From Candidatus Atribacteria bacterium (lineage in GTDB: Bacteria; Atribacterota; Atribacteria; Atribacterales; Atribacteraceae), in assembly GCA_003561145.1 (NCBI GenBank), contig PWXL01000012.1, positions 1-14,429 on the forward strand: a stretch of DNA of 14,429 nt, written 5' to 3'. Position 1 is the stretch's first letter. Every line of letters starts with the position of its first letter. The notes beneath the pieces are model-generated. The model saw only the letters and a list, made by a program, of their open reading frames with translations, ran no database searches and was not told the DNA's origin. The translations under genes were made by a program, and so were the position numbers. Shown one piece after another: positions 7,240 through 13,621 of the stretch.

Positions 7240-7799
7240 ATGCATGTCCCCCCCCGCGCACAGTGGATACTCCTCTCACTCCAGAGGTTGTATTGTCCTT
7301 GCGCGCTGGAGAATGGATTGCCTTGACAGGAGAAATGTTTTTAGCCCGTGATGCTACCTTGCGTGCATTGGTCGAGGTATTGGAACAGGCGGATAAAGTG
7401 CCTTTCACCCTTGAGGGTGCGGTGATTTTTCACGCTGGTCCTACACCCCCGCCCTCCGGGAACGCGGTCGGGGCGGTTGGTCCAACTACATCTGCCAGGG
7501 TTGATCGCTTTATACAACCGCTGTTGGAAAGGGGAATTGCGGCAACTGTGGGAAAAGGAGACCGTACCCTCCGGGGAATGCAACTTCATATGCAGTACAA
7601 GGCTGTGTATCTGGTAGCCTGTGGGGGAGCAGCGGCATATCTGAGAGGTTTTGTAACGGACATGAAACTTCTGGCATATCCTGAACTGGGCCCACAAGCC
7701 CTGCGAAGAATCGAGGTGAAATCCTTTCCTCTGCTTGTAGCATACGATACAATGGGAGGAAATGTCTTTAAAAGGAGAACGGTGTGGAATAAGAAGTGA
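7233..7799 (+). CDS. Class I fumarate hydratase, beta subunit
   Basis: The partner subunit, 188 residues, carrying the swivelling domain that completes the fumarase active site. GPTPPPSGNAVGAVGPTTSARVDRF (motif at 69–93) and VGKGD (106–110) contain the Thr, Arg89 and Lys108 that contact substrate in class I fumarases. Arg39 in LARD is the other expected substrate arginine. YKAVYLVACGGAAAYL, YPELGPQALRRIEVKSFP and the final VAYDTMGGNVFKR are standard family blocks. The ATG at 7233 follows AGGAAGG and overlaps the alpha stop by seven bases; the open frame continues upstream but that part is inside the alpha gene. The usual RDAAH reads RDATL here (39–43), so the conserved His is Leu. Confidence 0.93.
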   Translation: MVNACPPPRTVDTPLTPEVVLSLRAGEWIALTGEMFLARDATLRALVEVLEQADKVPFTLEGAVIFHAGPTPPPSGNAVGAVGPTTSARVDRFIQPLLERGIAATVGKGDRTLRGMQLHMQYKAVYLVACGGAAAYLRGFVTDMKLLAYPELGPQALRRIEVKSFPLLVAYDTMGGNVFKRRTVWNKK

Positions 7800-7875
7800 G
7801 AAGTTCCATACCCTGTATCTCTAACCGAATGCGAACTTGGCTCATGACCTACGGTTTTTAACTCACTGAATGTAC

Positions 7876-7883
7876 AGAGGTGG
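7876..7883 (+). promoter_or_regulatory. Ribosome binding site that decides the SDH protease start
   Basis: AGAGGTGG lies seven bases before GTG at 7891. The ATG at 7870 lies upstream of this site and has no purine-rich sequence before it. The GTG start gives a protein opening directly with its membrane helix. Confidence 0.6.
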
Positions 7884-7890
7884 TGCCACG

Positions 7891-8733
7891 GTGTGGGAAA
7901 TTATATTCTTAGTATTTCTGATTGTTGCACTGTATCCCCTTGTGCAACGCAAAGTCTTGGAACAACAGAGAATGAGTGTTCTCAGAACCATTGAGCGGAA
8001 AAGGCGGTCACGAGCGATGGTAATGATCCATCGCCAGGAAATTATGAGCATTTTAGGCATTCCTCTGTCCCGCTACATAAGTATCGAAGATTCGGAGAAT
8101 CTTTTACGGGCTATTCGCCAAACTCCTGATGATGTCCCCATTGACCTGGTCCTTCACACCCCTGGTGGGGTGGTTCTTGCAGCCGAACAAATTGCTTTAG
8201 CCTTGAAAAAACATCCTGCGGCGGTAACTGTCTTCCTCCCGCATTACGCAATGTCCGGTGGAACACTGATAGCGCTGGCTGCAGACTCTATTGTCATGGA
8301 TTCAAATGCTGTTCTTGGACCGGTGGATCCTCAAATTCGTACCGGGGCTACCCAATATCCGGCCGTTTCTGTTATCAAAGCTCTGGAAGAACCCAATCCT
8401 CACCGGGATGATGAAACTCTTATTCTTGGTGATATTGCGCGTAAAGCGGTGGCTCAGGTACGTGAGGTCATTTATAATCTGGTTAAGGACCGCATGGAAA
8501 AGAATCGTGCCGAGGAGTTGGCCAGGGCTTTGTCAGAGGGAAGGTGGACTCACGATTTCCCTATATCGCTGGAATTAGCTTCTTCACTTGGTCTGCCCGT
8601 CAAGGAAGGTCTGCCTGCAGAGGTTTTTGAATTGATGAAATTATATCCTCAACCACCTCAATCCCGTCCTACTGTCGAATATATCCCCGGTCCGCACAGG
8701 CCCTTTCGACGGTTTCCGGATCAACGGAAATAG
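7891..8733 (+). CDS. Membrane-anchored Clp-fold serine protease, SDH family
   Basis: A 280-residue protein with a hydrophobic N-terminal segment (WEIIFLVFLIVALYPLV, residues 2–18) followed by a basic linker, so it is probably anchored in the membrane by one helix. The rest is the SDH/ClpP-like serine protease domain (crotonase fold): IDLVLHTPGGVV with the oxyanion glycines at 89–93, HYAMSGGTLIALAADSI with the likely nucleophile Ser122, LGPVDPQI, a helix with candidate basic residues (ARKAVAQVREVI), and the GRWTHDFPI signature. SppA is a distant relative. Prokaryotic members are thought to degrade membrane or signal peptides, but the substrate is not known. The C-terminus is Pro- and Arg-rich. 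It starts 91 bases after the fumarase beta gene and may be in the same transcript; no functional link is evident. Confidence 0.9.
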   Translation: MWEIIFLVFLIVALYPLVQRKVLEQQRMSVLRTIERKRRSRAMVMIHRQEIMSILGIPLSRYISIEDSENLLRAIRQTPDDVPIDLVLHTPGGVVLAAEQIALALKKHPAAVTVFLPHYAMSGGTLIALAADSIVMDSNAVLGPVDPQIRTGATQYPAVSVIKALEEPNPHRDDETLILGDIARKAVAQVREVIYNLVKDRMEKNRAEELARALSEGRWTHDFPISLELASSLGLPVKEGLPAEVFELMKLYPQPPQSRPTVEYIPGPHRPFRRFPDQRK

Positions 8734-8753
8734 TATTTTACTGCTTTGTGATA

Positions 8754-8759
8754 TATAAT
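8754..8759 (+). promoter_or_regulatory. Candidate -10 element upstream of topB
   Basis: A perfect TATAAT lies in an AT-rich stretch just after the SDH protease stop and 174 bases before the topB start. At 17-base spacing the -35 position reads TAGTAT, a poor match, so support is the -10 and context only. A transcript starting here would carry the palindrome cluster in its leader. Confidence 0.35.
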
Positions 8760-8784
8760 CCTCGCTGAGACAGGCACTGCTCTG

Positions 8785-8873
8785 CACCATTCACCCATGG
8801 TGTTTCTTCACCCTTGCGCAAGGAATAGATTTGTGATACAAGGGAAACGCCTCTTCAAGAGGGAAAAGAAGAG
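8785..8873. repeat. Cluster of inverted repeats in the topB leader
   Basis: Within 89 bases there are CACCAT/ATGGTG (8785–8790 and 8797–8802, six-base loop), the perfect 12-bp palindrome CCTTGCGCAAGG (8812–8823), CCCTTG/CAAGGG (8811–8816 and 8839–8844), CCTCTT-C-AAGAGG (8850–8862) and CTCTTC/GAAGAG (8851–8856 and 8868–8873). Several share arms, so alternative RNA foldings are possible. None is followed by a T tract. The perfect palindrome would suit a dimeric DNA-binding protein. Confidence 0.5.
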
Positions 8874-8922
8874 TGAGTCAATATACCGAAAACCTCTCTA
8901 TCGCTTATGGATGGAGCCGAAA

Positions 8923-8927
8923 GAGGA
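8923..8927 (+). promoter_or_regulatory. Ribosome binding site that decides the topB start
   Basis: GAGGA lies six bases before ATG at 8934. An in-frame ATG at 8907 would add nine residues (MDGAERGCC) ahead of MGKKLIITEKPSVA, where topoisomerase III normally begins. Confidence 0.65.
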
Positions 8928-8933
8928 TGTTGC

Positions 8934-11150
8934 ATGGGAAAGAAGTTGATTATAACCGAAAAACCAAGCGTAGCACGTGACCTTGCCCGTGCCCTGGGAA
9001 AATTTTCCAACAAGAAGGAATACCTGGAAAATGAACAGTATGTTATTTCTTGGGCGGTAGGCCACCTGGTAACCCTGGCTGAGCCTGAAGACTACAATAA
9101 AAAGTGGAAAATGTGGCGGCTGGCTTTATTACCTGTTATTCCTGACACATTCAAGCTCAAGGCGATTTCTGATACGAAGGAGCGGCTCAAGGTCATAAAA
9201 AAGTGGATGGCATCGGACGAAGTGGAAGCAGTCGTCAATGCTTGCGACGCCGGCCGTGAAGGGGAACTCATTTTTAGGAATATATACCAGAATACCGGTT
9301 GCGAGAAACACGTTTTCCGCTTGTGGCTCTCTTCAATGACAGTACCCGCCATTCGCGAAGCCTTTGAAAAACTGAAGCCGGGTGATGAATTCGACCGATT
9401 GGGAGCTGCTGCCCGTTGCCGCTCTGAAGGAGATTGGTTAGTGGGAATAAACGGCACCAGGGTATTTACTGCCCGCTTCAAGGTACTGCTGTCTGTCGGC
9501 CGTGTACAGACTCCCACATTGGCCATACTTGTGGAACGTGAGCGTGAGGTACAGAATTTCACACCTGTACCTTACTGGGAAGTGTTTGCAGAATTCCGTG
9601 CTGAGGAAGAGACATACATTGGTAAATGGACAGCAAAGGAAGACCGGGTATATAAGGAAGAAGAGGCATCCTCACTGGTAGCGAAAGTAGAGGGAAAAGA
9701 AGGAAAAGTTGATGAATTCTCTGACCGGAAGAGCAGAGAAGCCCATCCGTTACTCTACGATCTTACTGAGTTACAGAGGGATGCCAACCGAAGATACGGA
9801 TTTTCTGCCCGCAGGACTCTTCATGCCGCCCAGCGCTTGTACGAGGGACATAAAGTGATTACATACCCCCGTACAGATTCGCGGTATCTCTCAAAAGACC
9901 TGGGATCACAAGTTGAAAAGTGTTGGAAAATGCTCGGTCAATGCGGTTTTTCCGAAATCACCCGCACTTCTTTTAAACGCCGTTCAGCTCTTGCCGACCG
10001 GAGGGTCTTCAATTCGTCCAAGATTCGCGATCATCACGCTATTATCCCCACAGGCGAGAAGATAAACTGGGACTCCCTGAAAGCGGATGAATACAAAGTG
10101 ATGGATTTGATAGCCAAGCGTTTTCTCAGTGCTTTTCTGCCCGACGCTGTGTGGGCGCACCGGCGCATCAAAACAGTTGTGGAAAACGAGGTATTCCTCA
10201 GCCGTTCAAAGGTGCTCGAAGAAGCTGGATGGAGAGCGGCCTACGGGGAAAAACCGCTTACCGCTGGAAAAGAATTCCTTCCCGTTGTAAGAGAGAGTGA
10301 AAAGGTTATAACAGAGCGCTCCTGGAGCGAGCACAAGGAAACGAAACCTCCTCCTCGCTATACAGAAGCCACCTTACTCTCTGCCATGGAAGCGGCCGGC
10401 CGGTTCGTTGAAGAAGAGGAATTGCGGGAGGCCTTGAAATCATCCGGTATCGGTACACCCGCTACAAGAGCTTCGATAATCGAACGCCTCATCGAGGTGG
10501 GCTACGTGGAAAGAGAGGGGAAGACCCTTTTCCCTGCCCCCAAAGGTATGGAGCTTATAGGCCTGGTGGAGCGAATTCCTGTTCCGGAACTTGCTTCTCC
10601 CCAGCTTACCGGGGAGTGGGAGAAAAAATTGAGCCAGATAGAGAGTGGCCACTGTGAACGGAAACAATTCATGGAAAATATCAAGCGCCTTACAGTGGAA
10701 ATGGTGGAAAAGGTGAAGGAGAAGGAAGATACCGGTGAAAGAGAAAAAATGAACCAACCGGTAGGAAAATGTCCTCTCTGTGGCGCACCCGTTCTGGAAA
10801 ACCGGAGTGCTTTTGGGTGTTCCCGCTGGAAAGAGGGCTGTTCGTTTACCCTCTGGAAGAGGGTCTTGAGCCGTCAGATCACTCGGGTACAGGCACGAAA
10901 GCTGGTTGAAACGGGCCGTACAGATAAAATATCCGGCTTTCGCTCAAAGAAAGGAAGGCGTTTTTCCGCTCGCCTGGTGCTTCAGGATGAGGGAAAGATC
11001 GGCTTCGAGTTTGATGCTCCTGTTCGCTCACAGGAGGCGAATCAAAAGGGGAAAAAACCCAAGAAAACAGGCCGTTCGGACAAGAAAAAAAACCTGCAGG
11101 TGGAAGGGAGAGAAACGCAGGGAAAAGAGAAGGAAAAAAGGGAAAGCTGA
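8934..11150 (+). CDS. topB: DNA topoisomerase III (type IA)
   Basis: A 738-residue enzyme that passes one DNA strand through a transient break in another, relaxing negative supercoils and resolving linked replication or recombination intermediates. The N-terminal Toprim domain shows LIITEKPSVARDLA with Glu9 and the acidic NACDAGREGELIFR (102–115). SVGRVQTPTLAILVEREREV (187–206) is the family block. The catalytic tyrosine is Tyr311 in VITYPRTDSRYL. HHAIIPTG and GIGTPATRASIIERLIEVGYV follow. The C-terminus has one cysteine zinc motif, CPLCGAPVLENRSAFGCSRW…GCSF, then a strongly basic Lys-rich tail of about 40 residues that probably binds nucleic acid. It stands alone between two gaps of about 200 and 176 bases and may form its own transcription unit. 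Confidence 0.96.
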   Translation: MGKKLIITEKPSVARDLARALGKFSNKKEYLENEQYVISWAVGHLVTLAEPEDYNKKWKMWRLALLPVIPDTFKLKAISDTKERLKVIKKWMASDEVEAVVNACDAGREGELIFRNIYQNTGCEKHVFRLWLSSMTVPAIREAFEKLKPGDEFDRLGAAARCRSEGDWLVGINGTRVFTARFKVLLSVGRVQTPTLAILVEREREVQNFTPVPYWEVFAEFRAEEETYIGKWTAKEDRVYKEEEASSLVAKVEGKEGKVDEFSDRKSREAHPLLYDLTELQRDANRRYGFSARRTLHAAQRLYEGHKVITYPRTDSRYLSKDLGSQVEKCWKMLGQCGFSEITRTSFKRRSALADRRVFNSSKIRDHHAIIPTGEKINWDSLKADEYKVMDLIAKRFLSAFLPDAVWAHRRIKTVVENEVFLSRSKVLEEAGWRAAYGEKPLTAGKEFLPVVRESEKVITERSWSEHKETKPPPRYTEATLLSAMEAAGRFVEEEELREALKSSGIGTPATRASIIERLIEVGYVEREGKTLFPAPKGMELIGLVERIPVPELASPQLTGEWEKKLSQIESGHCERKQFMENIKRLTVEMVEKVKEKEDTGEREKMNQPVGKCPLCGAPVLENRSAFGCSRWKEGCSFTLWKRVLSRQITRVQARKLVETGRTDKISGFRSKKGRRFSARLVLQDEGKIGFEFDAPVRSQEANQKGKKPKKTGRSDKKKNLQVEGRETQGKEKEKRES

Positions 11151-11198
11151 TGAAAGAATAGGATGATACTCTGGCGAGACGAACCAGCAAAGTTGCGG

Positions 11199-11204
11199 TA
11201 TAAT
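11199..11204 (+). promoter_or_regulatory. Candidate promoter upstream of murA
   Basis: A perfect TATAAT, with GAGACG exactly 17 bases upstream (11176–11181), which matches only the central GAC of TTGACA. It lies in the topB–murA gap and would give a leader of about 115 bases. The leader includes a short hairpin, GGATT/AATCC (11294–11298 and 11304–11308), just before the ribosome binding site AAGGAGA. Confidence 0.4.
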
Positions 11205-11326
11205 ATGTATGGTTTCCGGCCTATCCACCGCGTGCTTCACATGTTGTACCGGTATGGAGAGTTTTCTTTTTCCTCGGAAGAACGGACAGGTCTGGATTCC
11301 GGTAATCCCTGAAAAGGAGAACCGAG

Positions 11327-12586
11327 GTGGAAAAGTTTTGCATCCAGGGCATGAAACCTCTCTATGGTCAGGTACAGGCTGGAGGCTCAAAAAACGCCGC
11401 TTTGCCAATTTTGGCAGCTACTTTATTAAGTGAAACTCCTTCAGTATTACATAATGTTCCCGACCTCCTCGATGTTCAGACTATGGTGAAAGTGCTTGAG
11501 ACCTTGGGTGTCAAGGTGGAAAGGCTCACCCGGGGAACCTACCGGATTCATCCCGGTGACCTGAAAACTTCTGACGCCCCTTATGAACTTATTCGCAAGA
11601 TGCGGGCTTCTTTTCTGGTTATCGGACCTCTCATATCCCGTCTTCAACGGGCGCATGTTCCGCTGCCTGGGGGATGTGCTATCGGTTCCCGCCCGGTTGA
11701 TCTCCATCTCAAGGGTTTTACCCATTTAGGAGTGAAGGTAACCACCCATTCAGGCTATATTGAAGCCTGGTCGGAGGGGCTGAGGGGAGACGAAGTGTAT
11801 CTCGATTTCCCCAGTGTAGGAGCTACTGAAAATATCATGATGCTTGCTGCCACCATAGAAGATGAAACGGTTATCGCCAACGCAGCTAGGGAACCGGAAA
11901 TAGTCGATTTAGCACGTTTTCTTACGGCCATGGGAGCCGAGATCGAAGGTGCAGGCACCGATACGGTAACTGTCCGGGGGGTGAAGAATCTCACAGGCTG
12001 TGAACACCATATTATAAACGATCGTATCGAGGCAGGGACATTTTGTGTTATTGCCGCTGCGACTGGTGGAGAGTTGACAGTGAAAGGAGTACACCCATCG
12101 CTGATATTATCGGTTACCACAAAGCTTGAGGAGGTAGGAGCCCAGGTGAAACGGGTAGGGGATCAAGCAGTGTGCATATCCATGGAAGGTCGACCGAGGG
12201 GAACTGACATCAAGACCATGCCCTTTCCAGGATTTCCAACTGATATGCAGGCGCAATTTATGTCTCTCCTCTCTTTAGCTGACGGTGTGAGCGTGGTGAC
12301 TGAGGCGGTTTTTGAAAACCGTTTTGCACATGTAGGCGAGTTGGAGAGGATGGGAGCAAATATAAAGGTGGAAGGGAGAAGCGCAGTGGTTCTGGGAGTG
12401 CACACACTGACCGGTACCCAGGTAACCGCTACAGACCTCAGGGCCGGTGCTGGTTTGGTTATCGCGGGATTGGCGGCAGAAGGAGAAACGGAAATTTACG
12501 GTGTTTCCCATGTAGACCGAGGGTACGAAGGCTTAGAGCGGAAGCTTGGTTATTTGGGAGCGGCAATTGAGAGAGTGAAAGAATGA
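11327..12586 (+). CDS. murA: UDP-N-acetylglucosamine 1-carboxyvinyltransferase
   Basis: The first committed enzyme of peptidoglycan precursor synthesis: transfers enolpyruvate from phosphoenolpyruvate to UDP-GlcNAc in the cytosol. It is the target of fosfomycin. The 419-residue length is standard. Lys22 in AGGSKNAALP and Cys117 in PLPGGCAIGSRPVDLHLKG are the substrate-binding and catalytic residues; having Cys rather than Asp at this site is the fosfomycin-sensitive form. FPSVGATENIMM, GIEAG-like DRIEAGTF, PGFPTDMQAQFMSL (with the catalytic Asp) and DLRAGAGLVIAG (with the C-terminal Arg) complete the two-domain EPSP-synthase fold. GTG start with AAGGAGA seven bases upstream. The next gene, mreB, starts 15 bases after its stop, so cell-wall precursor and shape genes are probably co-expressed. 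Confidence 0.97.
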   Translation: MEKFCIQGMKPLYGQVQAGGSKNAALPILAATLLSETPSVLHNVPDLLDVQTMVKVLETLGVKVERLTRGTYRIHPGDLKTSDAPYELIRKMRASFLVIGPLISRLQRAHVPLPGGCAIGSRPVDLHLKGFTHLGVKVTTHSGYIEAWSEGLRGDEVYLDFPSVGATENIMMLAATIEDETVIANAAREPEIVDLARFLTAMGAEIEGAGTDTVTVRGVKNLTGCEHHIINDRIEAGTFCVIAAATGGELTVKGVHPSLILSVTTKLEEVGAQVKRVGDQAVCISMEGRPRGTDIKTMPFPGFPTDMQAQFMSLLSLADGVSVVTEAVFENRFAHVGELERMGANIKVEGRSAVVLGVHTLTGTQVTATDLRAGAGLVIAGLAAEGETEIYGVSHVDRGYEGLERKLGYLGAAIERVKE

Positions 12587-12601
12587 GCGGAGGGAACTTC
12601 C

Positions 12602-13618
12602 ATGTGGAATAAACGTTTGGGAATAGACCTGGGAACGGCAACTACCTTGATTTACGTCCACGGCAAGGGAATCGTCCTGAACGAACCCTCTGTAGTGGCC
12701 ATCACCAAGGGTACCAACAAGGTATTGGCTATCGGCCGTGAAGCCAGGGAAATGATCGGTAAGACCCCGGAATACATCGTTGCCCATCGTCCCTTGAAAG
12801 ATGGTGTCATCGATGACTATGAAATAACACGAAAGATGTTGACGTATTTTATTCAGCGTGTGTGCGGCAAGGGTGTCATAAAACCGGATATCGTCATCTG
12901 TATACCCTCCGGGGGTACCGAGGTCGAGAAACGGGCGGTTCTTGATGCAGCCTACCATGCAGGAGCACGGAAAGCGTATCTTATTGAAGAGCCTATGGCC
13001 GCCGCGCTGGGAGCGGGCCTCGATATCTCAGAACCTTCAGGAAGCCTGATAATTGATATAGGGGGCGGTACAAGTGATATTGCGGTTCTCTCACTTGGAG
13101 GTGTCGTAGTCAGCCAGACGGTAAGAGTAGGTGGAGATAAGATGGATGACCACCTGATCCGGCACCTGCGGAAGAAGTTTAACTTGATGATCGGTGAGCG
13201 GACTGCTGAGGTTCTGAAAATAGAAATTGGTGCCGCCATGCTTCCGGATGAGGAAGTAACTGCGAAGGTGAAAGGGCGGGACCTGGTGACAGGACTTCCT
13301 AAAGCCATCTCCATCACGTCTACCGAGATATACAAGTGCCTGTCTGATCCGCTTTCCTCTATTATTGACGCCGCGCGGATTGTTTTGGAGCATACTCCCC
13401 CGGAGCTGGCGGCTGATATCGGAGAGAAGGGTATATGTCTTACCGGGGGAGGAGCTCTTTTACGTGGACTTGATGAGATGGTTACCAAGGCTTTGGGTAC
13501 TCCGACCTATGTCGCAGAGGAGCCGGTCTCATGTGTCGCACTGGGGGCCGGAAAAGTACTGGATAATCTTAAGTCACTCCGCGACGGCTTTTTGTATACC
13601 AAAGGGAGGAACGGATAA
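12602..13618 (+). CDS. Rod-shape actin homologue, MreB/Mbl type
   Basis: A 338-residue bacterial actin that forms membrane-associated filaments and guides elongasome wall synthesis. Phosphate-binding loops are GIDLGTATTLIYV (7–19) and IIDIGGGTSDIAVLSLGG (150–167). The catalytic glutamates lie in YLIEEPMAAALGAGLDI. GGDKMDDHLIRHLRKKFNLM and IGERTAEVLKIEIGAA are characteristic, and ICLTGGGALLRGLDEM forms the adenosine-binding end. The ATG follows GGAGGG by seven bases. The N-terminus (MWNKRLGIDLG) lacks a clear amphipathic extension. Context next to murA matches B. subtilis mbl better than mreB of the mreBCD operon, and no mreC or mreD follows. Deciding between MreB, Mbl and MreBH needs a tree, so I leave the symbol blank. 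Confidence 0.95.
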   Translation: MWNKRLGIDLGTATTLIYVHGKGIVLNEPSVVAITKGTNKVLAIGREAREMIGKTPEYIVAHRPLKDGVIDDYEITRKMLTYFIQRVCGKGVIKPDIVICIPSGGTEVEKRAVLDAAYHAGARKAYLIEEPMAAALGAGLDISEPSGSLIIDIGGGTSDIAVLSLGGVVVSQTVRVGGDKMDDHLIRHLRKKFNLMIGERTAEVLKIEIGAAMLPDEEVTAKVKGRDLVTGLPKAISITSTEIYKCLSDPLSSIIDAARIVLEHTPPELAADIGEKGICLTGGGALLRGLDEMVTKALGTPTYVAEEPVSCVALGAGKVLDNLKSLRDGFLYTKGRNG

Positions 13619-13621
13619 GCG

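Noticed and set aside
7800..7890. AACCG/CGGTT hairpin followed by T's after fumarase beta, as a terminator
   Set aside because: Stem of only five pairs with a 24-base loop; too weak to call.
8760..8930. T-box or other known riboswitch in the topB leader
   Set aside because: No AGGGTGGNACCGCG T-box core, no antiterminator or T tract, and topB is not a usual riboswitch target.
11209..11433. 74-codon ORF overlapping the murA start
   Set aside because: Its ATG is only five bases after the TATAAT, has no ribosome binding site and runs out of frame into murA.
12952..13488. 178-codon open frame on the minus strand
   Set aside because: Fully antisense to mreB, Ser/Pro/Arg-rich low-complexity translation, no ribosome binding site; a codon-use shadow.
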